Shown here one piece after another: positions 42,972-52,199 of a stretch of 64,000 nt of DNA. Source of the DNA: JBHGYD01 sp041920415 (GTDB lineage Bacteria; Bacillota; Bacilli; Bacillales; Anoxybacillaceae). The position numbers and the translations under genes are program-made. Location: assembly GCA_041920415.1 (NCBI GenBank), contig JBHGYD010000021.1:39999-103998 (forward strand), read 5' to 3'. Numbering within the stretch: position 1 is the stretch's first letter; every line of letters starts with the position of its first letter. Below the pieces are notes generated by a model. The model was not told the DNA's origin. It saw nothing but the letters and a program-made list of their open reading frames with translations, and made no database searches.

Positions 42972-43483
42972 GCGGAGAATATCTCGCATTTTTAGGGCTC
43001 GCACTTGTCGCAATTGCTGGTGGAGTATTGATGCTCAATTTAACAAAAGTCGTGCATATGGTTGTTGCGCTTGTGTTTACGTTTGTCAGTATCGCTGGTC
43101 TTTACGTTCTTTTATCAGCGGAGTTTGTCGCAGCTGTCCAAGTGCTCATTTATTCAGGGGCGATTACGATTATTATGCTATTTGGCATCATGTTAACACG
43201 TCATCAAGATGAAGGGGAAACGACGACAGGGGGATTTTGGCGAAAGGCGCTCACCGCGCTCGCTGTCTTCGCTTTTGGCATCGCTGTGTATATCGGCGTT
43301 TATCGTTTAGATTTTGGAGAGCAAGCGACACACCTTCATGAAAAAAATACAGAGCAAATCGGATTGGCTCTATACTCTAAGTATATCATCCCATTTGAAA
43401 TTACATCGGTCATCTTATTAGTGGCGCTTGTCGGAGCCATTGTGTTAGCGAAAAAAGAAGATGAGGGGGCGCAAAACGAATGA
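42968..43483 (+). CDS. nuoJ: NADH-quinone oxidoreductase subunit J
   Basis: 171 residues, five membrane helices, including LIYSGAITIIMLFGIMLT (the pi-bulge helix). GTG start in a GTGA overlap with nuoI; overlaps nuoK by four bases. Confidence 0.93.
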   Translation: MSGEYLAFLGLALVAIAGGVLMLNLTKVVHMVVALVFTFVSIAGLYVLLSAEFVAAVQVLIYSGAITIIMLFGIMLTRHQDEGETTTGGFWRKALTALAVFAFGIAVYIGVYRLDFGEQATHLHEKNTEQIGLALYSKYIIPFEITSVILLVALVGAIVLAKKEDEGAQNE

Positions 43484-43794
43484 GCGCTGTTCCATTATCA
43501 GCTTACCTTGTGCTTGCATTAATATTGTTTTGCATCGGATTATATGGAGCATTGACGAAACGAAATACAGTTATTGTCCTCATCTGTATTGAGCTGATGC
43601 TCAATGCGGTCAATATTAATTTAGTCGCCTTCAGCAAATACGGGGTGAACCCGAGCATTACGGGGCAAATTTTCTCGTTATTTACGATTACGGTCGCAGC
43701 AGCGGAAGCAGCCGTTGGTCTTGCGATTTTAATGGCGCTTTACCGCAATCGGAAAACGGTTCATATCGATGAAATGGATTCGATGAAACATTAA
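43480..43794 (+). CDS. nuoK: NADH-quinone oxidoreductase subunit K
   Basis: 104 residues, three membrane helices. The two channel Glu residues are present (LICIELMLNAVNINLVAFSK; VAAAEAAVGLAILMALYRN). ATGA overlap with nuoJ. A 170-bp gap with two hairpins separates it from nuoL. Confidence 0.94.
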   Translation: MSAVPLSAYLVLALILFCIGLYGALTKRNTVIVLICIELMLNAVNINLVAFSKYGVNPSITGQIFSLFTITVAAAEAAVGLAILMALYRNRKTVHIDEMDSMKH

Positions 43795-43835
43795 TGGGGT
43801 CAAAGGGGTTATCAGATAGATAAGGGGGATTTTCA

Positions 43836-43945
43836 TCTTTTCTCACCTTTCAACAACAGGCAGGTGGGAAAGATTGACCATAAACATTCGGAATGTCGAA
43901 AATGAAAGAGGGCTTTCTCGCCATAATAGAGATGGCCCTTTGACA
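43836..43945 (+). other. two hairpins in the nuoK-nuoL gap
   Basis: TCTTT..CACCT (43836-43848) pairs with AGGTG..AAAGA (43862-43873). A second stem pairs AGGGC (about 43909) with GCCCT (about 43937), with GCCAT/ATGGC inside. Neither has a T-run. A processing or attenuation site is possible. Confidence 0.45.
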
Positions 43946-43964
43946 AAAAGGGGATTGTGATACA

Positions 43965-45824
43965 ATGATGGAAAACGCTTGGATCATACCGCTTTTCCCA
44001 CTTTTTTCATTCTTCATTCTGCTTGTCGTCGGGAAACGGATGAAAGAAACGAGCGCCTATGTCGGAATCGTCATGACGCTTCTTTCCTTCATCGGCGCTT
44101 TAGCGGTACTTGCTGAACGTTTAAACGGACCGACGTATAAAGCGGAACAAGTTTGGTTAACAATCGGCAACATGAAAGTAACAGCGGGCTTTGAAGTGAA
44201 TCCGTTAAATGCGCTTATGCTCGTTGTCGTATCGCTTGTTAGCTTTCTTGTACATATGTATTCCAAAGGATATATGCATGGGGATGAACGGTTTTCTGTT
44301 TTTTACGCTTATTTAGGATTGTTTACTTTTGCCATGCTCGGTCTTGTTATTTCACCGAATTTGTTGCAAACGTATATTTTCTGGGAGCTTGTGGGTCTTG
44401 GCTCTTTCTTATTAATCGGCTTTTACTTTTACAAAGAAGAAGCAAAAGCAGCCGCAAAAAAAGCGTTTATTATGACGCGCATTGGCGATGTCGGCTTGCT
44501 GATTGGAATGATTCTATTATTTTGGCAAGTTGGTAGTTTCGAATACGATCGCATTTTTGCGGCAGTAAAAGCAGGAAACGTTTCGGAAACGATGATTACT
44601 CTATCAGCGATTTTGATTTTTATTGGAGCGGTCGGTAAATCCGGTCAGTTTCCGCTTCATACATGGCTTCCGGATGCAATGGAAGGTCCGACGCCGGTTT
44701 CAGCACTGATCCACGCGGCAACGATGGTCGCAGCCGGTGTGTATCTTGTCGCCGCGCTTTTCCCGCTTTATGAGGCAAGCGATATTGCGATGGGAACGGT
44801 AGCCGTTGTCGGCGGTTTTACGGCGATTTTTGCTGCTTCGATTGGCTTAGTGCAAACGGATATTAAACGCGTGTTAGCCTATTCCACAGTCAGCCAGCTC
44901 GGCTATATGATGCTTGCGCTTGGTTCTGGCGGATATGTGGCCGGGATTTTCCACTTAACGACGCATGCGTTTTTTAAAGCATTGCTGTTTTTAGCGGCTG
45001 GAAGTGTCATTCATGCTGTTCATACACAAGATATTGAAAAAATGGGCGGACTTTGGCGAAAAATGCCGCTGACGGCTCCATTATTTCTCATTGGGACATT
45101 GGCCATTAGTGGCGTTCCGCTTCTTTCCGGATTTTTTAGTAAGGATGAAATTTTAGTTGCCGCGTGGACGCATGGTCATCCTGTGCTATTTTGGCTTGCT
45201 GTTATCGCTGCGTTTTTCACTGCGTTTTATATGTTTCGATTATTTTTCCTCGTGTTTAGCGGGGACATGCGCGGTGAAGGGAACGATGTTCACGAATCGC
45301 CAGCTGTTATGACGTTCCCGATGATTGTGCTTGGGATTTTAGCGATTTTTGCTGGTTACATAAATACACCATGGTTTGGAACGTTTCTTGGCGATTGGCT
45401 TTTGGACGGAACAGCGATGCACGCTCACGAAGAAGCGCCTGTCTGGATTATGGTCGTGGCGACAGCGGTTTCTTTGCTTGGCATTTTCCTTGCTTGGTTG
45501 ATGTACGGCAAAAAGTCGTTATCAAGAGACTGGCTCAGCTCAAGAGCGCCTCTTACGTACAACACGTTGTTGAACAAATATTATGTAGATGAGTTTTATG
45601 CCATCACGGTAGGATATGCGACAAAAGCAATGAGCTTATTCTTGCAATATATTGATCGTTTTATCGTGGAAGGAATAGCGAATGCGATCGCAGCGGCGAC
45701 GCGAGCGGTTGGAACGCTCGGAGCAAGACTGCAAAACGGGCAAGTACAAATGTACGGAGCGGTCACATTCATCGGCTTGACGATCCTTGTCGTCATTTTT
45801 GCTTTCACAGGGGGGTATTTATAA
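43965..45824 (+). CDS. nuoL: NADH-quinone oxidoreductase subunit L
   Basis: 619 residues, about 15-16 membrane helices. Antiporter-like pump with the long lateral helix at its C terminus. HTWLPDAMEGPTPVSALIHA and the Lys/Glu channel residues (FWELVGLGSFLLIGFYFY) are present. RBS AAGGGGATTGTG. One-base overlap with nuoM. Confidence 0.95.
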   Translation: MMENAWIIPLFPLFSFFILLVVGKRMKETSAYVGIVMTLLSFIGALAVLAERLNGPTYKAEQVWLTIGNMKVTAGFEVNPLNALMLVVVSLVSFLVHMYSKGYMHGDERFSVFYAYLGLFTFAMLGLVISPNLLQTYIFWELVGLGSFLLIGFYFYKEEAKAAAKKAFIMTRIGDVGLLIGMILLFWQVGSFEYDRIFAAVKAGNVSETMITLSAILIFIGAVGKSGQFPLHTWLPDAMEGPTPVSALIHAATMVAAGVYLVAALFPLYEASDIAMGTVAVVGGFTAIFAASIGLVQTDIKRVLAYSTVSQLGYMMLALGSGGYVAGIFHLTTHAFFKALLFLAAGSVIHAVHTQDIEKMGGLWRKMPLTAPLFLIGTLAISGVPLLSGFFSKDEILVAAWTHGHPVLFWLAVIAAFFTAFYMFRLFFLVFSGDMRGEGNDVHESPAVMTFPMIVLGILAIFAGYINTPWFGTFLGDWLLDGTAMHAHEEAPVWIMVVATAVSLLGIFLAWLMYGKKSLSRDWLSSRAPLTYNTLLNKYYVDEFYAITVGYATKAMSLFLQYIDRFIVEGIANAIAAATRAVGTLGARLQNGQVQMYGAVTFIGLTILVVIFAFTGGYL

Positions 45825-47350
45825 TGAATGGAACCTATTTTCTTTCGCTGCTCATTTTCTCCCCGCTGCTCGGTATCCTTTTGTTAGCGTTCGTGCCAAA
45901 GGCGCAAGAGCAGACGATTAAATTACTCGGTTTTTTGGCGACGTTGCCTTCGCTTATATTAGCATTATTTGCGTTCGGGCAATATTTACGAGGATATGAC
46001 CTTAGTCGATTAGCCGAAAAGCATGCTTGGATTCATTTTGGGAAGTTTCCATTCCTCCAAACATCGACGTTTACGGTCGATTATGAATTGAATGTCGATG
46101 GATTTGCGCTTGTAATGATTGTGCTTACCGCCCTTTTAGCAACGCTCGCCGCGGTGGCTTCCATTCATATTAAAAAAGAATGGAAAGGGTATTTCATGCT
46201 GTTTCTCCTTTTAGAAATTGGCATGCTTGGCGTATTTGCGGCTGGAAACTTACTGTTGTTCTTTATTTTCTTTGAAATTACCTTAATCCCAATGTTCTTT
46301 TTAATCGGGAAATGGGGCTATTTTGAAAAAGAAAAAGCAGCGTACAGCTATTTAATTTATAACGGAATCGGTTCCGCGATTTTATTGCTTGTCATTTTAA
46401 TTTTATTTGCCCGTACAGGCACATCGAACATTGCATTATTAAAGGAAATGTTAAACAATCCGGCTTATGGGGCACAATTCATTGCGCCGATTTCGAATGA
46501 TTTGCGCTACGGTTTATTGATTGCGTTACTCGTTGCGTTTGGTGTGAAATTGCCAATTGTGCCGCTCCATAGCTGGATGTTGCGTGTTCACGTTCAAGCG
46601 CCGCCATCGATTGTCATGTTGCACTCTGGCGTATTGTTAAAAATCGGGGCGTTCGGTCTTATTCGCTTTGGTCTTGGGCTATTTCCTGAACAATTTCACG
46701 CTTTCGCTACACTCCTCGCCGTGTTAGGAGTCGTGAATTTGTTGTATGGAGCGTTTTTAGCCTTCATTCAGGAAGACTTTAAAATGGTGTTGGCGTACTC
46801 GAGTATCTCCCATATGGGAATTGTGTTGATTGGGCTAGGCGCCCTTAATGAAGCAGGTATTCAAGGAGCAATTTTCCAAGTCGTGTCACACGGACTGATT
46901 TCGGCCTTACTATTCTTATTAGTAAGCATCTTTTATGAGCGGGTACAAACAACTATGTTGGATCGTTTAGGAGGTTTGGCGAAGGCGATGCCGCTAACGG
47001 CTGGATGTTTATTGGCCGGGGCGATGGCTTCGCTCGGATTACCGGGAATGTCTGGGTTTATTAGCGAGTTTACCGCATTTTTAGGTTTATTTAAGACAGA
47101 GCCAATCATTGCGGCCATCGGTACACTCGGCATTATTATGACAGCTGTCTATTTATTGCGCGCGGTATTAAATATCACGTATGGTACAGCGAAGCGGGAG
47201 TATGTAGGAGCTGTTGATATTCGTGCTGTCGAACTCGTTCCTGTGTTAGTACTGCTGGGATTCATCATTTTAATTGGTGTATATCCGCACATTTTAGCGA
47301 AACCATTGCAAGCAACGATTGACATCATGATGAACGGGTTAGGAGGGTGA
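45824..47350 (+). CDS. nuoM: NADH-quinone oxidoreductase subunit M
   Basis: 508 residues, about 14 membrane helices; second antiporter-like pump. FFIFFEITLIPMFFLIGKWG carries the conserved Glu; VPLHSWMLRVHVQAPPSIVM is the discontinuous-helix region. The usual family text is HxWLPDAHxxAPT; here MLRVHVQAPP is a mild departure. Confidence 0.94.
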   Translation: MNGTYFLSLLIFSPLLGILLLAFVPKAQEQTIKLLGFLATLPSLILALFAFGQYLRGYDLSRLAEKHAWIHFGKFPFLQTSTFTVDYELNVDGFALVMIVLTALLATLAAVASIHIKKEWKGYFMLFLLLEIGMLGVFAAGNLLLFFIFFEITLIPMFFLIGKWGYFEKEKAAYSYLIYNGIGSAILLLVILILFARTGTSNIALLKEMLNNPAYGAQFIAPISNDLRYGLLIALLVAFGVKLPIVPLHSWMLRVHVQAPPSIVMLHSGVLLKIGAFGLIRFGLGLFPEQFHAFATLLAVLGVVNLLYGAFLAFIQEDFKMVLAYSSISHMGIVLIGLGALNEAGIQGAIFQVVSHGLISALLFLLVSIFYERVQTTMLDRLGGLAKAMPLTAGCLLAGAMASLGLPGMSGFISEFTAFLGLFKTEPIIAAIGTLGIIMTAVYLLRAVLNITYGTAKREYVGAVDIRAVELVPVLVLLGFIILIGVYPHILAKPLQATIDIMMNGLGG

Positions 47351-47355
47351 GAGAC

Positions 47356-48864
47356 ATGAATATGGAAACTTTACTGCAATACAAATGGGGAGTCATGATG
47401 CCGGAATTCATTGTTCTCGGCGTTGCGACCGTTCTCTCGCTCATTGACCTGTTTATGCCGGATGACAAAGACCGGCGTCCGCTTGCATGGTTTGCCTTTG
47501 CGGGTGTTATCGTAGCATTTATTTCCGTCATCGGATTGCTTGGCGTCGATACGACATCGATTTTACACGATACGTTTCGCCTTGATGCGTTTGGAAAAGC
47601 ATTTAAGCTTCTTTTATTAGCGGGAGCGGCGCTTGTCCTATTGTTGGCACTGGACTATCAGCCGAAAGAGGGAATGAAGTATCGCGGCGAGTTTTATTAC
47701 TTATTCTTAACGGCGTTACTTGGCGCCATGATGATGACGTCCAGTGGAGACTTGATTACGTTATTCGTTGGTCTTGAACTGTTGTCGATTTCTTCTTATA
47801 TCTTAGCCGGTTTGCGAAAAACGTATGGATTATCGAATGAATCAGCGATGAAATACGTCATTAATGGAGGAATTTCGACAGCGATTACGTTGTTTGGAAT
47901 GAGCTATGTGTTTGGGTTAACGGGTTCAACGAATTTAAAAAAGATCGCGATACAATTAAGCACGTTACAAGATAGCGGGCAACAATATTTGCTTGCGCTT
48001 GCATTTCTTATGTTATTTGTCGGTCTTTCGTTTAAACTCGCGTCCGCACCGTTTCATATGTGGGCACCGGATGTGTATCAAGGAGCCCCTACTCCGGTAA
48101 CAGCCTTTTTAAGTGTTGTGTCGAAAACGGCTGGGTTTGTTATTGTATTACGTCTATTTATTACGATATTTGCGGCTGCTCTCGCGCAAGGAAAAGAACC
48201 GACATCGATGTTGTTATCGATGCAAGATTACATTGCGTTTTTAGCGGGAGCAACGATGATTATTGGAAATACAATTGCCTTAAAACAACGGAATGTGAAG
48301 CGTCTATTCGCTTATTCGAGCATTGCCCACGCCGGTTACATTTTAGTCGGTTTTGCGACCATGACGTGGCTGATGATTGATTCGATTTGGTTTTATTTAG
48401 TCGCTTATTTGCTGATGAACCTTGGAGCGTTTGCGATTTTACAAGTAATTTCTGATGAAGCGGGGTCAGAAGACATTAGTTATTTTGCTGGTCTTTATCA
48501 GCGCAATCCGTTTGTTGCGGTGATGATGGGAATTTTCTTATTGTCGCTTGCCGGCATCCCGGGAACAGCGGGATTTATCGGAAAGGTTAATATCTTTTTA
48601 GGAGCGTTTCTGACAGAACCAGCTCATTACGTGTTAGCCGCAGTGATGATTGCAACAACTGTTGTTTCCTACGTCTATTATTTCGGGTTGTTCACACAAA
48701 TCTTTTTCCGACCGGCGGTTGACCATCGTTCTGTGACATTGCCGCTTGGAGTGACAATTGTCGTCATCGTTTGCGCGCTTGGCACGATTGTGTTTGGTCT
48801 CATGCCAAGTCTTGTGTATAACTTCTTAGACCAATTTCAACATTTTGGCGATTTTCTTCACTAA
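47356..48864 (+). CDS. nuoN: NADH-quinone oxidoreductase subunit N
   Basis: 502 residues, about 14 membrane helices; third antiporter-like pump. LFVGLELLSISSYILAGLRK and APFHMWAPDVYQGAPTPVTA are family signatures. The ATG at 47356 lies six bases after AGGAGGGTG; a GTG at 47347 overlapping nuoM is less likely. Last nuo gene; a terminator follows. Confidence 0.94.
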   Translation: MNMETLLQYKWGVMMPEFIVLGVATVLSLIDLFMPDDKDRRPLAWFAFAGVIVAFISVIGLLGVDTTSILHDTFRLDAFGKAFKLLLLAGAALVLLLALDYQPKEGMKYRGEFYYLFLTALLGAMMMTSSGDLITLFVGLELLSISSYILAGLRKTYGLSNESAMKYVINGGISTAITLFGMSYVFGLTGSTNLKKIAIQLSTLQDSGQQYLLALAFLMLFVGLSFKLASAPFHMWAPDVYQGAPTPVTAFLSVVSKTAGFVIVLRLFITIFAAALAQGKEPTSMLLSMQDYIAFLAGATMIIGNTIALKQRNVKRLFAYSSIAHAGYILVGFATMTWLMIDSIWFYLVAYLLMNLGAFAILQVISDEAGSEDISYFAGLYQRNPFVAVMMGIFLLSLAGIPGTAGFIGKVNIFLGAFLTEPAHYVLAAVMIATTVVSYVYYFGLFTQIFFRPAVDHRSVTLPLGVTIVVIVCALGTIVFGLMPSLVYNFLDQFQHFGDFLH

Positions 48865-48873
48865 CGTTACAAT

Positions 48874-48902
48874 AGAAGGGGATGAGTTCCCCTTCTTTTT
48901 TT
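48874..48902 (+). terminator. terminator of the nuo operon
   Basis: GAAGGGGA (48875-48882) pairs with TCCCCTTC (48888-48895), then T-run. Confidence 0.9.
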
Positions 48903-48928
48903 GTGGATGGAAAGGAGCGTGAAAAAAG

Positions 48929-49171
48929 ATGATGATAGGAGTAGGTCAACAAGCGTTGTTAAGCATTATTTCCCACCTTGTATTTATTGCCGTAACATGG
49001 TGGACGTTGCAAGGCGTACAGATCGAAAAAATATTAAAGCCGAACCGCGTGTTTCAGGCGCGTTTGTTTTATATTTTATTGACGATTGCGATCGGCTCAA
49101 CGATTAGTAACTTTTTCTTAGATTATTTACTTTGGTCAAAGCAGTTGCCATTTCTCTTCCGAAGCGAGTAA
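48929..49171 (+). CDS. ywzB: DUF1146 membrane protein (YwzB-like)
   Basis: 80 residues with two membrane helices (LLSIISHLVFIAVTWWTLQG and FYILLTIAIGSTISNFFLDY). It matches the DUF1146 family of small membrane proteins found before ywmB-murAA in Bacillaceae. No function is known. RBS AAGGAGCG. A terminator (GAAGGGG/CCCCTTC) follows. Confidence 0.82.
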   Translation: MMIGVGQQALLSIISHLVFIAVTWWTLQGVQIEKILKPNRVFQARLFYILLTIAIGSTISNFFLDYLLWSKQLPFLFRSE

Positions 49172-49201
49172 TACGTTTAGTTGTGTTGTTACGATTTATG
49201 T

Positions 49202-49229
49202 CGAAGGGGAAAAATACCCCTTCTTTTTT
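49202..49229 (+). terminator. terminator after ywzB
   Basis: GAAGGGG (49203-49209) pairs with CCCCTTC (49217-49223), then T6. Confidence 0.88.
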
Positions 49230-49308
49230 CTGATTTTGTCGAGTTTTTTTGTGTATGTTCACTTCCAATCTGGCAAAACTAACAGCTAAGGAGAGGAAGT
49301 GAAACGGT

Positions 49309-50064
49309 ATGAAGATGAAACAGAAACCATCCACGCTGTTCGCTATTTTGCTCGCCATCATGATGTTCATGTATCAATACTCATTTGGTGAGGCGAAGGG
49401 GAAAGAGCCACTACAAGAGATGAAAACAATGGCTCACGTGCTGCAAAAAAATAGCGCGCATATTCAAGAATGGACCATTTACACAAGGGAGTATACCCCA
49501 ACGATTAAAGATGATGCAGCTTTTCTAAAAAAATTCAATGAATTAAAAAGAGACTATCCATCATTTCAATGGAGATTAGAAACGGATCAACATGTCCAAA
49601 AAGCAACAGGCTTGTACGAACATTCCTCGATTCAAGAAAAAATTCAACTAGTTACTACCGTCACAAAAGAAAAGCCCCAAACGTATATCCTCTATGAAGT
49701 GAAAGGATTTAGTTGGAGCGAAAAAGTGTGGAAAGAAGTGAGTGAAAAGATCAGACAAAAGTCATCGCAACTCTTTATCAAACAGCCGGCATTTTTCTCT
49801 TGTATAAAAGGGGAATTCAGTGATAAGATGAAAGGTGTTTTGTTGAAACGAGCTTATCATCTTTTACATGAATTCGAAGCAACGCCGGTCGAAGCGTTGC
49901 GGGAAGAGACGTTTGTTTCCATCTCTGCATATACTGGGCAGTGGGAGAACGTTCTTCCGACAAAAACACATCCAATGAACATTCAGCTTGCATTGCGAAA
50001 GGAAGGATTGGGCGGTAAGACGACCGTTGTCGTTGGAACCCCAATCATTACAATTGAATATTAA
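49309..50064 (+). CDS. ywmB: YwmB family protein (DUF1779)
   Basis: 251 residues with an N-terminal hydrophobic segment (STLFAILLAIMMFMYQYSFG) that looks like a signal peptide or anchor. The rest is a globular, probably exported domain (TATA-box-binding-like fold according to the family). It precedes murAA and spoIID exactly as ywmB does in B. subtilis. Function unknown; envelope or sporulation context is suggestive only. RBS AAGGAGAGGAAG. Confidence 0.82.
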   Translation: MKMKQKPSTLFAILLAIMMFMYQYSFGEAKGKEPLQEMKTMAHVLQKNSAHIQEWTIYTREYTPTIKDDAAFLKKFNELKRDYPSFQWRLETDQHVQKATGLYEHSSIQEKIQLVTTVTKEKPQTYILYEVKGFSWSEKVWKEVSEKIRQKSSQLFIKQPAFFSCIKGEFSDKMKGVLLKRAYHLLHEFEATPVEALREETFVSISAYTGQWENVLPTKTHPMNIQLALRKEGLGGKTTVVVGTPIITIEY

Positions 50065-50095
50065 TATATAGAAATTGGACGCGGAGGGGAATACC

Positions 50096-51400
50096 TTGGA
50101 AAAAATCATCGTCCGTGGCGGAAACCGGTTAAGCGGTACCGTGAAAGTCGAAGGAGCGAAAAATGCCGTTTTACCTGTCATCGCCGCAACCTTATTAGCA
50201 AGTGAAGGAAAAAGTGTGATTCATGATGTACCCGCTCTCTCCGATGTATATACAATCAGTGAAGTGCTGCGTTATTTAAATGCAGAGGTAACAATGGAAG
50301 GAAATCAAGTCACTGTAGATGCATCCCGAGAGCTGAAATTAGAAGCTCCATTCGAATATGTGCGCAAAATGCGTGCCTCTGTTCTTGTGATGGGTCCACT
50401 ACTTGCACGAAATGGTCGTGCTCGTGTGGCGTTGCCTGGCGGTTGCGCGATTGGCTCGCGACCGATTGATCAGCATTTAAAAGGATTTGAAGCGATGGGA
50501 GCTTCTGTGAAAGTTGGGAACGGCTTTATTGACGCCGAAGTAAACGGAAGACTTCGCGGCGCAAAAATTTATTTAGACTTCCCGAGTGTAGGAGCGACAG
50601 AAAATATTATGATGGCGGCTGTACTTGCCGAAGGAACGACCGTCATTGAAAACTGCGCAAAAGAGCCAGAAATCGTTGATTTAGCGAACTTTTTGAACGC
50701 GATGGGGGCAAAAGTGCGCGGTGCCGGGACAGGGACGATTCGGATTGAAGGAGTATCGGAGTTAAGGGGTACGACACATACCGTTATTCCTGATCGTATC
50801 GAAGCAGGTACATTTATGGTAGCGGCAGCGATTACAGGCGGCAATGTCCTTGTACAAGGAGCTGTTCCGGAACATTTAAGCTCCTTAATTGCGAAAATGG
50901 AAGAAATGGGTATTACCATTATTGAAGAGGAGAATGGGTTACGTGTCATCGGACCAGAAAAGCTAAAAGCAGTGGACATCAAAACGATGCCGCACCCAGG
51001 GTTTCCGACCGATATGCAGTCACAAATGATGGCGTTATTGTTAAAAGCGGAAGGAACAAGCATGATTACGGAAACGGTATTTGAAAACCGTTTTATGCAT
51101 GTCGAAGAGTTTCGTCGTATGAATGCCGACATTAAAATTGAAGGACGTTCCGTCATTATTAATGGTCCTTGCAATTTGCAAGGGGCCGAAGTGGCGGCTA
51201 CCGATTTACGCGCGGCGGCAGCGTTAATTTTAGCAGGGCTCGTCGCGGAAGGCTATACGCGTGTGACGGAACTGAAACATCTTGACCGTGGCTATGTTCG
51301 CTTCCATGAAAAATTAGCTGCTCTTGGCGCTGATATCGAACGTGTCTATGAAGAAGAAACCGTTGCGGAAAATGTCAAAGTAACGGATCTTAACGTTTAA
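50096..51400 (+). CDS. murAA: UDP-N-acetylglucosamine 1-carboxyvinyltransferase 1
   Basis: 434 residues. Main MurA enzyme of peptidoglycan synthesis. Reactive Cys117 is in LPGGCAIGSRPIDQHLKG; MPHPGFPTDMQSQMMALLLK is typical. Start TTG 50096 behind GGAGGGGA gives MEKIIVRGGNRLSGTVKVEG, which aligns with B. subtilis MurAA. The position before spoIID and overall similarity identify it as MurAA, whereas the copy at 15284 is MurAB. In B. subtilis MurAA is degraded by ClpCP; the same is plausible here. Confidence 0.96.
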   Translation: MEKIIVRGGNRLSGTVKVEGAKNAVLPVIAATLLASEGKSVIHDVPALSDVYTISEVLRYLNAEVTMEGNQVTVDASRELKLEAPFEYVRKMRASVLVMGPLLARNGRARVALPGGCAIGSRPIDQHLKGFEAMGASVKVGNGFIDAEVNGRLRGAKIYLDFPSVGATENIMMAAVLAEGTTVIENCAKEPEIVDLANFLNAMGAKVRGAGTGTIRIEGVSELRGTTHTVIPDRIEAGTFMVAAAITGGNVLVQGAVPEHLSSLIAKMEEMGITIIEEENGLRVIGPEKLKAVDIKTMPHPGFPTDMQSQMMALLLKAEGTSMITETVFENRFMHVEEFRRMNADIKIEGRSVIINGPCNLQGAEVAATDLRAAAALILAGLVAEGYTRVTELKHLDRGYVRFHEKLAALGADIERVYEEETVAENVKVTDLNV

Positions 51401-51409
51401 ACTATGACG

Positions 51410-51461
51410 AAAAACGACCGTTAGCTACATAAAAAGTAGTGAATGGTCGTTTTTACTTTTT
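51410..51461 (+). terminator. terminator after murAA
   Basis: AAAAACGACC (51410-51419) pairs with GGTCGTTTTT (51445-51454); inner GCTAC/GTAG stem. Confidence 0.88.
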
Positions 51462-51533
51462 TCCAACAAGAAAAGACAAGCTGTAAGATAATGATGAAAA
51501 AAGCGAAAGTATGTAAGAAAAAAGGGGGGATCA

Positions 51534-51866
51534 ATGGAAGAGCTTTTTAAGCAGTTTATGGAGCAGATGAATCACCGATTTGATCGATTAGAAAATCGAT
51601 TAAGTAATGTAGAAAGTGAGTTACAGGTAGCAAAAAAAGAGGTAAACTCCTTAAGAGAAGAACAACAGGTGATGTGCCAAGAGATCAGTACAGTAGCGGC
51701 AAAACAAGAAGAGATGGACAAAAAGCTCCAAGATACGCATAAGAAGCTTGAAGAGATGGACAAAAATATCCATACTCTCGCAACCGAACAGCATGAGTTG
51801 CGGAAAGAAACGGCGTTCTACTATGGCAGCTTAATGAGAGAAATCGAAAATACAAGAGTAGAATGA
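51534..51866 (+). CDS. coiled-coil protein, probably frameshifted at its 3' end
   Basis: 110 residues, nearly all heptad-repeat coiled coil (HRFDRLENRLSNVESELQVA, then KLQDTHKKLEEMDKNIHTLA). No membrane segment. Its N terminus MEELFKQFMEQM resembles LEELLKQFMNEM of the protein encoded at 58190-58594, so the two are paralogues. After the TGA at 51864, another frame (51863-51943) continues with RSHFKHLEKVDEQHRESKLL, the sort of sequence such proteins end with. RBS AAAGGGGGG. Function unknown. Confidence 0.65.
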   Translation: MEELFKQFMEQMNHRFDRLENRLSNVESELQVAKKEVNSLREEQQVMCQEISTVAAKQEEMDKKLQDTHKKLEEMDKNIHTLATEQHELRKETAFYYGSLMREIENTRVE

Positions 51867-51943
51867 GAAGCCATTTCAAACATTTAGAAAAAGTGGACGA
51901 GCAACATCGGGAGTCTAAGTTGCTAGCAGCGAGAATACAATAA
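51863..51943 (+). pseudogene. out-of-frame C-terminal tail of the coiled-coil gene
   Basis: Frame +2 relative to the upstream CDS encodes 26 residues of coiled-coil character ending at TAA 51941-51943. The reading frame break lies within about ten bases of GTAGAATGAG. Either a real mutation or a sequencing error. Confidence 0.45.
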
Positions 51944-51948
51944 CGAAA

Positions 51949-51982
51949 AAAATGCGGACTCAACGAGGAGTTCTTTTTTTTT
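51949..51982 (+). terminator. terminator after the coiled-coil gene
   Basis: An A-rich 5' flank, a GGACTC / GAGTTC stem (one G-T pair) and a run of more than ten T. Confidence 0.7.
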
Positions 51983-51989
51983 TTGCCTT

Positions 51990-52165
51990 TCAATCCCCAT
52001 TTAAACTCTCCCATGGATCATCAAGCTCAAAGAATTTGTCATATATACTTGTCCAAGCCCATAACTATGTAATAACAAGCATGTTGATCGTGTTTGTCAG
52101 TGATGCAAGCAAACCGACCGATCCTGCAAGATAGCCGGAAAAAAGGGATTTTTTATCCTCCTGCT
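51990..52165 (-). pseudogene. possible remnant of a small membrane protein gene
   Basis: On the minus strand one frame reads SLFSGYLAGSVGLLASLTNT, INMLVIT, a TAG, then LWAWTSIYDKFFELDDPWES and a TGA at 51990-51992. Hydrophobic helices followed by an acidic amphipathic tail look like protein, not chance, but there is no clear start and one internal stop. No family recognised. Confidence 0.3.
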
Positions 52166-52199
52166 TGCGCTTGAAATTTTCATATTGGAGGCCCAGGCT

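Noticed and set aside
52038..52048. CATATATACTT upstream of spoIID as a SigE -10
   Set aside because: No matching -35 at the right distance; the motif alone is too common in AT-rich DNA.
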